64,000 nucleotides of DNA from Pomphorhynchus laevis (lineage: Eukaryota; Acanthocephala; Palaeacanthocephala; Echinorhynchida; Pomphorhynchidae), in the NCBI GenBank assembly GCA_012934845.2, contig WNNJ02001107.1:1-64000 (forward strand), written 5' to 3'. The notes beneath the pieces are model-generated. The model saw only the letters and a list, made by a program, of their open reading frames with translations, was not told where the DNA came from and did no database searches. Both the position numbers and the translations under genes were made by a program. Below, piece by piece: positions 43,142 through 52,435 of this stretch (position 1 is its first letter; each line of letters starts with the position of its first letter).

Positions 43142-43795
43142 GTGGTTTGCAATAACGACGCCATGTCAGAAAACCCAATTCCTCATCTACACCCTTCACA
43201 TACCTCCTCGCTTTGTTCAGTTTGTGGGCGAGTTATTTCCATTACTAAGCTCGGACTCATAAAGGTACACGGACCAATACGTTCTCGATGCCTAGGATCG
43301 TCTCTCCCGCCAACTCCAATGGCTGCCACTACTAACGTCACTGTTCCGCCGACAAACTTTTTGTTTCCGGAGAGTAAGCGTGTTAATGATGACATCTTCC
43401 TTAAAACGTATGGTCATACATCAACTGAGGCTCACGTTGACGCGGTGAGTGAGTCATACATCACCTGGTCGTTCCTTCGCGAATTATGGCAATCTGAAGT
43501 GCCTACTTTTCGACGCATTCCCTGGAATCTTCGAAGCAGGTCTGCTCGAATATTGTCAAGACTCATTGCTGATGCGCTGCATTATCGTTCACCCGCATCT
43601 TGGACACTCCTTCTCGGTTTTGCCAAAATTGCCTTCATTAAGTCAGATATCAAAAGTCGCCCCTCAAGACGCCGCAACGCGACTCTACAGGGTATATCTG
43701 GAATGCTAGATAACATTGAATCTAGAGAGCTCGGAGAGATACGCGATCAAGTTTTGCCATTCCTCAATTCTCCCAAAAAAAACAGCTCACACTAG
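43142..43795 (+). CDS. LINE copy C, N-terminal zinc finger region
   Basis: 217 open codons. The first ATG of the natural protein may be the one at 43163 (MSENPIPHLHPSHTSS). A C2HC-like finger CSVCGRVISITKLGLIKVHG plus a downstream RC lies near residues 21-46, as in RLE-type LINEs, where it binds target DNA. A helical, Arg-rich linker follows (LRSRSARILSRLIADAL). A frame change in the run of eight A near 43772 passes the reading to the RT frame. Confidence 0.72.
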   Translation: MVCNNDAMSENPIPHLHPSHTSSLCSVCGRVISITKLGLIKVHGPIRSRCLGSSLPPTPMAATTNVTVPPTNFLFPESKRVNDDIFLKTYGHTSTEAHVDAVSESYITWSFLRELWQSEVPTFRRIPWNLRSRSARILSRLIADALHYRSPASWTLLLGFAKIAFIKSDIKSRPSRRRNATLQGISGMLDNIESRELGEIRDQVLPFLNSPKKNSSH

Positions 43796-45014
43796 TACAA
43801 TGATGTCGTCAATAGATTTGGCAAGACAGGGTAATTACAGTAAGGCCATGCAACGTTTATCTTCGTCCCGATATATTTCACCCACTGACGAAGTTCGACA
43901 GCGGCTGGGTCACTTGCACCCCGCGGGTAAGGACATACATCACTCATACCTTTGTAATAGTCAGCCTATTCTTTTTGACAGTGATACCGTAAAAGACGCT
44001 GTATTTTCTTTCCCCGCAGCATCATCGCCTGGTTGTCTTGGACTGAGGCCCGAACACTTGCAGGACCTCATTTCCGCCGATCCCTCAGGAACACTTCTTT
44101 CACGCTTAACGCAATTGATAAACAACATGGTGGCAGGTGATTTACCACAACAAGTTGCTCCTTTCTTGGCAGGCGCGAACCTCATCGCTCTAGAAAAGCC
44201 AAACGGAGGTATTCGCCCCATTGCAATTGGAGATACACTCCGACGAATATGCTCAAAGTGCGTTTGTTCGAAGTTAAGAGGAGAGTTCGTAACGATTCTC
44301 AGACCATTACAGATGGGCGTTGCAACACCGAACGGCATTGACAACATAATCCATCAGGTCCGCCGCACGAACGAACATATGCCTGAATTGGGAAATTGGA
44401 CGTGGGCAAAAATCGACGTGTCGAACGCATTTAACACTATTGACAGGCGTATTTTCTTGAGAGCAATTGAATCTCAAATTCCTCAAATGGCAGCGTGGGT
44501 ACGTTGGTGCTACGATCACCCCACTTATCTCCGTTTCGGCTCGCAATACCTAAAATCTGAATCCGGAGTTCAACAAGGTGACCCCTTAGGCCCTCTACTG
44601 TTCTCTGTGGCAATCCACCCAGTACTTGCACAGCTTAACAATATGGAGGGCATTCATTTCAACAAATGGTATTTGGATGATGACATCATTGGGGGCAACC
44701 CAAATGCCATTGCTCTTGCACTGAATTTTATCTCCTCAGAATTTTCAATGATTGGATTGTCCATTAACTGGGGTAAGACGGAACTTATAGGAAACACAGA
44801 CGATATTCAATCCATCAACAATACTTGTCAGCAACCCTGTACAGTTGTGAGTGGTCGCAATTTTTCACTACTTGGTTGTCCGATTGGCTCGCCTGATTTT
44901 GTCAAGTCGTTCATGCTCGAAAAGGTTATGCCCAAACTCCTCCACGATATAGATCTCGTAACATCAATTCCTGATGCTCATGTAGCTTATTTGCTTCTGC
45001 AACACTGCGCGTAA
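43716..45014 (+). CDS. LINE copy C, reverse transcriptase
   Basis: 432 codons. Motifs in order: SSPGCLGLRPEHLQDLI, LIALEKPNGGIRPIAIGDTL, the palm with its first Asp KIDVSNAFNTIDRRI, SGVQQGDPLGPLLFSVAI, the catalytic KWYLDDDIIGG and IGLSINWGKTELIG, then SLLGCPIGSPDFV. It belongs with copy B to the lineage with YLDD. The frame ends at a TAA at 45012. Homology continues in the same frame past that stop and a second one at 45108 through KMGGLGLRSTLKHC. Confidence 0.82.
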   Translation: MNLESSERYAIKFCHSSILPKKTAHTSTMMSSIDLARQGNYSKAMQRLSSSRYISPTDEVRQRLGHLHPAGKDIHHSYLCNSQPILFDSDTVKDAVFSFPAASSPGCLGLRPEHLQDLISADPSGTLLSRLTQLINNMVAGDLPQQVAPFLAGANLIALEKPNGGIRPIAIGDTLRRICSKCVCSKLRGEFVTILRPLQMGVATPNGIDNIIHQVRRTNEHMPELGNWTWAKIDVSNAFNTIDRRIFLRAIESQIPQMAAWVRWCYDHPTYLRFGSQYLKSESGVQQGDPLGPLLFSVAIHPVLAQLNNMEGIHFNKWYLDDDIIGGNPNAIALALNFISSEFSMIGLSINWGKTELIGNTDDIQSINNTCQQPCTVVSGRNFSLLGCPIGSPDFVKSFMLEKVMPKLLHDIDLVTSIPDAHVAYLLLQHCA

Positions 45015-45474
45015 GCCCCTAGAGTGGCATTTTACATGAGAAACGTTGACTTCCGTTTTATGGACGACTTCTGCCATCGGTTCGACGAGGCAGTTATGCG
45101 CGCACTTTGAATAATCACATCAGTTCAACTTTCAACCAAGAAAAAGTGGCAAGCTGAACTTCCTCTAAAAATGGGCGGACTCGGTCTGAGAAGTACTCTG
45201 AAACACTGTTCAGCAGCCTTTATAGCAAGCACTCAAGCTGTCGCAACTTCTCTTGATCTGGATGCTAGTACTTTTCCTGGATTCATCACATCAAAAAACG
45301 CACTAGAGGAAGTTTCAACTAAGTTCGTTGTGTCGACAGTACAGGGAAAATTATCCTCTCTCATTGACTCAGCCATGCTAGATCAGTTAAAATCGAGATC
45401 GAGTGAGGCGGACAAAGCGCGAATACTTTCAGTGTCCTCTCCCCACGCAAATGCTTGGCTACAATGTACACCCA
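45015..45474 (+). pseudogene. LINE copy C, thumb region between RT and nuclease
   Basis: Same frame as the RT, with stops at 45012 and 45108. It reads RFMDDFCHRFDEAVMRAL, PLKMGGLGLRSTLKHC and then SSPHANAWLQC to about 45470. There, a frame change in an A run leads into the nuclease frame (SLGLALTDNEFSVLIRFWLG). Confidence 0.7.
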
Positions 45475-47754
45475 ACAAAAAGTCTTGGTCTAGCGCTGAC
45501 CGACAACGAATTTTCTGTCCTAATACGTTTCTGGCTGGGCATTCCCATTTCTGATGAAATCTACAGGTGCAGTAGGTGTTACCGTAAAGCTGATTGTATG
45601 GGTTTCCATGCCTTAACATGCTCTTTTGGAGGTTTTACAGGCCTACGTCATAATGGCATACGAGACATTGTTTTTCAGGCTGCACAATCGGCTGGAATGC
45701 ACGTTGGACGAGAAGTCCCGAACCTGATAAAGAATCTCAGAGAAAGACCGGCTGATATTCTAATTTACGGAGATCTGCCGGAAGCAGTGGATTTTGCGGT
45801 TACAAACCCGCTACAGAAGGCCTACATCCGCCATGCCGCTCGTACCCAACTTTTCTCTGCCAATGAGTACGCCTCCAATGTTAAAGACAGGAAATACCGG
45901 GCTCAAATGATCGAAGCAGGGTACAACTTCACCCCTGCTGTGCTAGAGTGTTACGGAAACTGGAATCCAGAGGGTGAGCAAGTAGTTAGGCGCATAGCTC
46001 GAAATTTAGCTCTTCGTTCATCAATGTCGTACGATATTGCAGCAGCCCGCCTGTTTCAGCGTATTTCAATCGCGTTGATGCGAGGAAATGCAAAGGCCCT
46101 TCTATCGAGCATTGAAAACAATTATCATCCATATTTCGACCAAATAAATCCGAACATTTGCCATCCTGAACCTCGCGAAGTTTGCATTCACAGTTCAACA
46201 ACTGATTACAATTTTCTTGACTCCACGATAATACATATGCGTCCGAATGATGATGGCCAAAAAGAATTACCCCAATCAGACGAAGAAGCAGTTGCCGAAG
46301 CCCGCGAATTAAATATTTCTGAAAGCGGGCCTACGGAGCCTTCATCCGCCAGTGTTTCCCGCATATCACTGAACCCGACAAAAGGTTCCGACGAACTAAT
46401 ACCAAAATCCATATGCAGTCAAATCAACCGAAATAAAAAGTGTGAAGGTTTTCGAGAATTCCTAAGATTAAAAGATTATGGATTACAGATGCCCACCAAT
46501 ATGCGCGGGCTTGCTCCGAGTCAATTAAAAGATCTAAATCTTACGAATAAATGGGATCGCGACTATGAACAGTCGGGTGAATATAACTACACTGCGTATC
46601 CTTTTTTAGAACGCAATGGAAAAGTCGACAGCATATTAGTAAAGCTTAAAAACTGTCAAACATCGTATATCAATGCTAACTTTGTTGGATATAAACCTGC
46701 AAATCGATCATACATACTTTCTCAGGGCCCTTTGTCGAACACGATCTCATATTATTGGAATATGGTTTGGCGAGATAACGTTCGGTCGATTATTATTCTG
46801 AATAAGTTAGTAGAAAAGGGCCGTTCCAAATGCTTCCAGTTTTTTACAATGGAGTGCACTATGGAAAATATACTAATCGATGGTCTTACCGAAGAAGATA
46901 CGGCAATTATGCGTTTGAACGATATCGATATGACTGTTGAACTTCAATCTGGAATACATTACGACTCGTTTGTAGAGAGGATTTTAAAAGTTCTAAAAAG
47001 CAATACAGGCGAAACAAGAGATATACATCATTACAATTATACTGATTGGCCTGACTTTAGCGAACCCTCTTGCCCTGAAAATTTCCTTCGTTTTCTTAGC
47101 ATATTACGAAGTCAACATGTCTTCGAACACTCACCAGTTATTCATTGCAGTGCTGGTATCGGAAGAAGTGGCACGTTTGCTTTTGTAGATATCGTCCTCA
47201 CTCTACTTGCAGCAAGTGAAGGTTGTAACTCTCATGCTCAACTTATGAATATTTTACACAATCTTCGTAATGAACGTCCTGGGCTTATTCAAACACCGGA
47301 GCAGCTCAGATTCTGTTTCCTATCAATCATACGAGCGTTCTGCGATGTCAACATGAAGATCAACCCTAAATGGGTATCGGAGTTTATCGATTTTATGGAA
47401 GAAGATTCCTCTATGAATCTAAAATCTGCTGTTACCGAAACTGCAAAACAAGAAAATAGCCTTACACATCCAGATTCGTCAACGGCAACGCCTTCTGATA
47501 CAATATTAACTAATGATGATAACGTTGATCAACTATGCGAGGAAGTAATGAATCACATGCTAGACCAATGCTGTTGCACGAAGGAATTTAATATCGATAT
47601 GATAGCTGGATTTTCAAGCATGGAGGATGTTACGTGTGGAAAACTGGTCGATAAAATAGAATTCGTCCAGAATTGCTTGGTAAGTTCTGATGAATCATCA
47701 TCTACATCTGATGAGGATTTCGATAAAAACAGCGTCGATCTCGACGATTGCTAG
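45403..47754 (+). CDS. Chimeric frame: LINE zinc knuckle/endonuclease plus PTP1B-like phosphatase
   Basis: 783 open codons; the GTG at 45403 is only the frame edge (first ATG at 45451). The LINE part starts LTDNEFSVLIRFWLGIPI. Then comes the knuckle CSRC...FHALTC, RHNGIRDIV, and the nuclease core with RPADILI and AVDFAVTN, followed by KYRAQMIEAGYNFTP and RLFQRISIALMRGNAKALL (ending near residue 245). About 95 residues rich in Ser, Glu and Pro follow. The phosphatase domain (about 345-665) has SYINANFVGY, SYILSQGPLSNTISYYWNMV, the WPD loop TDWPDF (Asp 551), the P-loop HCSAGIGRSGTF (Cys 582, Arg 588) and the Q-loop LIQTPEQLRF. The closest family is PTPN1/PTPN2/Ptp61F. The KNRY phosphotyrosine-recognition motif is missing. 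The tail is acidic, without a membrane anchor. Expression is unproven. Confidence 0.85.
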   Translation: MRRTKREYFQCPLPTQMLGYNVHPTKSLGLALTDNEFSVLIRFWLGIPISDEIYRCSRCYRKADCMGFHALTCSFGGFTGLRHNGIRDIVFQAAQSAGMHVGREVPNLIKNLRERPADILIYGDLPEAVDFAVTNPLQKAYIRHAARTQLFSANEYASNVKDRKYRAQMIEAGYNFTPAVLECYGNWNPEGEQVVRRIARNLALRSSMSYDIAAARLFQRISIALMRGNAKALLSSIENNYHPYFDQINPNICHPEPREVCIHSSTTDYNFLDSTIIHMRPNDDGQKELPQSDEEAVAEARELNISESGPTEPSSASVSRISLNPTKGSDELIPKSICSQINRNKKCEGFREFLRLKDYGLQMPTNMRGLAPSQLKDLNLTNKWDRDYEQSGEYNYTAYPFLERNGKVDSILVKLKNCQTSYINANFVGYKPANRSYILSQGPLSNTISYYWNMVWRDNVRSIIILNKLVEKGRSKCFQFFTMECTMENILIDGLTEEDTAIMRLNDIDMTVELQSGIHYDSFVERILKVLKSNTGETRDIHHYNYTDWPDFSEPSCPENFLRFLSILRSQHVFEHSPVIHCSAGIGRSGTFAFVDIVLTLLAASEGCNSHAQLMNILHNLRNERPGLIQTPEQLRFCFLSIIRAFCDVNMKINPKWVSEFIDFMEEDSSMNLKSAVTETAKQENSLTHPDSSTATPSDTILTNDDNVDQLCEEVMNHMLDQCCCTKEFNIDMIAGFSSMEDVTCGKLVDKIEFVQNCLVSSDESSSTSDEDFDKNSVDLDDC

Positions 47755-47759
47755 ACTGA

Positions 47760-49100
47760 AACAGACAGTTTTTTTTCTTAACTTAACTTAAAATTGTTTT
47801 TTTTGTATAAAAATGTATTATATGTAAAAAAAATTGTAAAATTTCATTAAAATTTTAAATTTAATTAAATTAAATTTAATTAAGTTAATATTAAATTAAA
47901 TTTTATTTAAATTTATTTGTATTGAAAGAAACAAATTTCAATTTGTTTTCAATTTTCAAATTCAACGAATGCAATTCAATAACTTTATTATTAAATTGTA
48001 AATTCGTTAAAATTGTAACAATCATTTGTAAAAATGAGTATGAAACTTTTAAAATGTAGACTGTAATATACGCTCGCGAGACAATTTCAACCAAATGCTA
48101 TATTTATTAGTTGCAATTTAAAATATTATTTGAAAAAAATATTTTAAAAGTACGTCAGAAGTTAGAACAGTTTGAATTTTAATGTTTATAAACTACTTCA
48201 AGCAGAGTAACGTACATTTATCAATGAGGAACATTATACGCAGTCAATTACGAATAATCAACAATGACATAATTACAATAAGATATAATACCTGACATTA
48301 AAACAAACTATCCATTTAGACGTATAGTTAAATTGCTATTGTAACGCTTTAATTATTTATATTTTTGACATGTGCACACAATTATAATTAAATTTATTTG
48401 TATTGAAAGAAACAAATTTCAATTTTAGCTTTATTTTAGATATTATGAAAGGTTAAAGTTTAGAAAATTTTATTCTCTTTAACAACAAAAAGTAGATATA
48501 AAACCTTTATTGAACCAACAATGTATATTCAAAAAGTAGATATCAACCTTTATTGAACCAACAATGTATATTCAATATCAAAATATATGAAATATATATG
48601 ATGAATCTTTTAAAAAAACTATTATATATCTTTATGACTCCTTGAAATCAAAATCATGCAAAATCAAACAGATTTGATGAATATTTTAAGCAACTGTTTC
48701 TACTTAATTCTGTTCAATAAATGTTTAAGGGCAGAAACAAAAAAGCACATTTGGCATAAAATAAAGTAACCCAACTACGTAATTGAATAAAATGCTGGTA
48801 TGCGCAAGCTAAAGTAACTTGTTTAAGTTACGAAGTAACAATTTAGTTATATATTTACATGTAATTTATAACTTGATGCTTCGTAGGACACCATCTTCCA
48901 TCTTTATAAGCATTTTGTTGATATCAATCAGTAAATAATTCATAATTATGCTTTACTTATATGTCAAATAATTTATAGAATTTCAAGAATTGCAAAAATA
49001 CACAAGTATTAACACTCAAATTTACAGTCAACCACTGCATCAAAATAGGAAATTGTCTTTAAACACAGGTCTTTGAATATGGAACGTGAAAAGAAACAAA
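47760..49100. other. Gene-free AT-rich stretch with small repeats
   Basis: The phrase AAATTTATTTGTATTGAAAG with AAACAAATTTCAATTT occurs at about 47909-47945 and 48388-48425. A ~53-bp tandem duplication around CCTTTATTGAACCAACAATG lies at 48490-48575. No coding sequence is recognised. Confidence 0.6.
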
Positions 49101-49112
49101 TTAAAACCAATT

Positions 49113-49631
49113 TCATTTTGAGTGCTTTCGTTTCTTTGACGTTACAGATGATATCTTCCCAAGTAAGTTGTCCAAAATGTAGGCTACATCCACTTCAATA
49201 TTATTATTTAGAAGCCAAATTTGTAAGTAAGTAGAGCTACCACTTTTGTTTATAGTTCGTTGCCTCTTTTTTGAATCAATTGTATTTTCAGTAGTTGATT
49301 TATTTTTTTTAATTACTTTGTTGATTACAATACGAAGGCATTGTGAGCATTCCAGTTCTACTGAATCCTTTACTTTCCAAATTGCCCTCGACGTCCTCAA
49401 TCGAAGCTTCGGGGCAGTATCAAGACTAGATGACTCATCATCAGAAACACTGTTCTTATTCGAATCTTTTGCTAATTCTTTTGCAAAATATACACTATAC
49501 TCTACACGTTCAAAACGGTCTAGATTTTCTTCCTTACAATGAAGGCATTCGTTACGCAGGTGGATTGCACAATTCTGACCCAAAGTATTTTGGAATGGAA
49601 CACGTTTCTGATTGCGCGGTGCCTTGTCACA
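49113..49631 (-). CDS. Unassigned protein with two CxxC pairs
   Basis: 172 codons from the ATG at 49631 (MCDKAPRNQK) to a TAG; the frame is open 20 codons further upstream, so a preceding exon is possible. Two Cys pairs, ECLHC (about residues 29-33) and ECSQC (about 94-98), could bind one zinc. The middle is acidic with SDDESSS, and the end is basic, KKRKHSK, a possible nuclear signal. The arrangement faintly recalls C18orf21/RMP24 of RNase MRP, which has two CxxC pairs and a basic tail, but the match is too weak to name it. No transposon hallmark is present, so it may be a host gene. Confidence 0.4.
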   Translation of the reverse strand, partial: CDKAPRNQKRVPFQNTLGQNCAIHLRNECLHCKEENLDRFERVEYSVYFAKELAKDSNKNSVSDDESSSLDTAPKLRLRTSRAIWKVKDSVELECSQCLRIVINKVIKKNKSTTENTIDSKKRQRTINKSGSSTYLQIWLLNNNIEVDVAYILDNLLGKISSVTSKKRKHSK

Positions 49632-49699
49632 CATTTTTAGTAATTTTGATTTTGCTAAGGATTCAGTGAGACGTGTTTTTGATATAGCCAATTTCAGAA

Positions 49700-51070
49700 T
49701 ATCAATGTAAAATTACGATTTAAAGAAATAAATATTATTCATAATATACTCTCGCAAAATATAAATTTCGTGCTATATAAAAATCAAAGCACTCATGTTT
49801 TAAATGCTTATTGAATAAACCTGTAATTTTGAATATTTTTCATGTCATTTATAATTCAAATACATTCAATAACTAAATATAACAACATATTGTACCAACA
49901 TGGCCATCTTAATATTGAACTGTTATATTGTACGAAAAGATGCAAAACGATACAAAATAATCTCAAATGTATTTGAATTTATTTAGAAACGAATTAAAAG
50001 CTATTGATTTTAATATTTAATCTGGTCTTTAAGTCAAAATACAATAATCGATAGTTTTTCTCTGTGATTTGATTCTGAATGAATTTTACTTATTACGAAT
50101 TACAGTTTAATGTTTGGTTTTCTGTTATATTTTATTGTACTGTAAACACACAGAAATCAAAACCATTTCGCCAGGATTAATCATTTGTGGTAATTGGTAT
50201 TTACACTAAGAGAAATAATAAAATTAAGATGTAATTTGCAAAACGTTTTAAGTAACAACAATTTCGATAAATTCTGCACTTTGTCAGTTCGTTTAATTTC
50301 TAAATGTTCAATCTTAATTAATGGATGTTAACAAAGAAACAATACCATTTATTGAATGGTCAATATAGTTTCATTTAAAAGGGATTTCTTACAAAGCAAA
50401 TCCTTCATCAAAATTATATTTCACCAGATAAATATATCTCGTTCCTTATGTCCTGAGTAATAAACATTATAGACCTCAACGCTAACGTGTAAATTTGACA
50501 GAATTCATTTTGCCAAGTTCACGAACTAACATCAACTTTCGATCCTATTATTCAAGAGTAAAAAGTCATTGGATATGTATGGTTCGTCGGAGCCGTTTAA
50601 GTAAAACTTGTGTTTTTCCTTAATCGTCATTAATTTCCAGAAAACGTCGGTGAGGAAAGATTTGAAATGTTGGCACCACCTCACAGAAGTCAAATATGTT
50701 TTTAGTAAATTTGTTAAAAGCCGAATAGAGGTTGCATCTGTGCAATAATAACGCCGGCAAACAAGTTGCCGGCGTTAGGTAATAAGAGACTCTTGAAGAT
50801 GTAGCTGATGTACAAATTGCTGGAATAAATTGTATTTAATTACATTATTAAATGGATACCATTAATTTAATTTCTTTTAAATTTTATAATTGAACAATTT
50901 CGGGAATTACAACGAATTACCGGCATATTTCGTTTGAAAAACGGGTTTCTTATATTTTGCATATTTTACTTAATGCTGAGCTGTTGTAACATTAATTTAT
51001 TAATAAAATTAGTTTTTAATATATTTTATTAATTTATTTAATAATTAATTTTATTAATGAATTACGAATA
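49700..51070. other. Gene-free AT-rich stretch
   Basis: No coding sequence recognised on either strand. It holds one GC-rich hairpin (50749-50777). Confidence 0.6.
50749..50777. other. Perfect GC-rich hairpin
   Basis: TAACGCCGGCAA and TTGCCGGCGTTA form a perfect 12-pair stem with a five-base loop (ACAAG), in otherwise AT-rich DNA. Confidence 0.7.
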
Positions 51071-51071
51071 T

Positions 51072-51345
51072 GCGTCATTCTTAGCGCATTTAATCTATAG
51101 ATAAACGTCACATAAATCGATATTGTGTTTTATTACGTCGCTCTTAACACATTTAATCTATTGATAAACGTCACATAAATCGATATTGTGTTTTATTACG
51201 TCGCTCTTAATACATTTAATCTATTGATAAACGTCACATAAATCGATATTGTGTTTCTTATTACGTCATTCTTAAGCATTTAATCTATAGATAAACGTCA
51301 CATAAATCGATATTGTGTTTTATTACGTCATTATCAAGCGATAAG
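51072..51345. repeat. 63-bp minisatellite, four copies
   Basis: ATAAACGTCACATAAATCGA with TATTGTG starts at 51101, 51164, 51227 and 51291, each followed by a TTATTACGTC block and a CTTAA.GCATTTAATCTAT block. Copies are over 90% alike. Confidence 0.9.
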
Positions 51346-52435
51346 ATGCACTATTGTCCCAGGAAAGTAGTCTGAATTTTTATCTATGCAGACAGAATAT
51401 AGATTTCGTAATAATCAATATTTTGATCATTTAAAATCTGAGTCAATTGACAAAGTCATTATCGCGTTGATCAAAACTCTTGATACGTTGCCGATAAAAT
51501 TCAGCTGCTTTCAACGAAATTATTAATTAAATCCATATACGGGAAGGTAAAATAATTAAAATTACTTACAAATCATAATACAGAATAAGGACTACAGCTT
51601 ACTCCCTGATAAATCTAGTACATTTCGATTAATTTAATCATATCATAAATTTATCGCTCTTATATGTTATTTGAGATTCGTTGTTAAGCCAATAATTTAA
51701 CGTTTAAAAATATTATCTGATTGCAGTTGCCTTATTTATCATCGATTATTGAAATTCAACCGAACAACTGATTATCATCGATAATCTTGTGTATATAATT
51801 AAATGAATATTGGGCTATTTGAAATATTTCGTGATTGTTGCAAAACATGATGACTGATTACAGTTTCATATTACAAATCAGATATGCATTTGTTCATATC
51901 GCAGATAAAAAGATCGATGATTCTTATCGTAAATGGAAAATTATCTTATCTCCTTATAAAACCAATTTTGTGAGTGCCGGACAATGTGGAATTACCTAAA
52001 GTAGATTTAAAATTGAAATCACATATACTCGTCAATCAGGGATTGTAAATATTACCAGTGATTCGACAAATAAAGACATGATGCAAGGTTAGTTTTCTCA
52101 AACCCGGAATGTACCCACAAATGCTTTGATAAGCCACAAATATCCAGTAACCGATATTCTGTTCAATCATTTCCGTTTTGATAATCATATGACGTTTATG
52201 CAAGTTAGTCGTTTGCAATGCAAGCACGTTACATTAAGTACAAAGTCTAGTGAATTTTCTGTAATAGAGGCATAAAGTAAGGTCTCGAATTTTTCAAATT
52301 TATAAATTTAAAATTAAATTTAGTAAATGTAAAATTAAATTTAAAATTAAATTAAAACCTTAATTCTTTAATAAATATTAAAATGCTATTAGTCTTATGA
52401 ATGTGGTAGATTTATTCTGTAGTTTAATCAAAAAG
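51346..52435. other. Gene-free AT-rich stretch
   Basis: A 63-codon open frame at 52036-52227 (minus) was not recognised. The last ~65 bases (52372-52440) match the sequence on the far side of the satellite at 59445-59512. Confidence 0.55.

Larger units (their letters stand above)
43116..47760 (+). mobile_element. R2-like LINE (copy C) fused to a tyrosine phosphatase domain
   Basis: Order of parts: N-terminal zinc finger and linker (43142-43768), RT (43768-45014 and beyond), zinc knuckle plus restriction-like endonuclease (to about 46135), a Ser/Glu-rich linker, and a PTP1B-like phosphatase (about 46425-47400) with an acidic tail to a TAG at 47752-47754. Four lesions lie in the LINE part: frame changes in the A runs near 43772 and 45476, and stops at 45012 and 45108. 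The last 783 codons are clean. A similar 22-base AT-rich sequence on both sides (42906 and 47833) may be a target duplication around the whole unit. Confidence 0.75.

Noticed and set aside
42937-43164. 75-codon minus-strand frame with repeated LLSLLTVVAYCRC
   Set aside because: It is the translation of the 13-bp tandem repeat on the wrong strand, not a gene.
45403-46140. Reading the whole 783-codon frame as a normal host receptor phosphatase
   Set aside because: The first ~245 codons carry the zinc knuckle, RHN motif and nuclease core of an R2-like LINE and continue the RT homology upstream.
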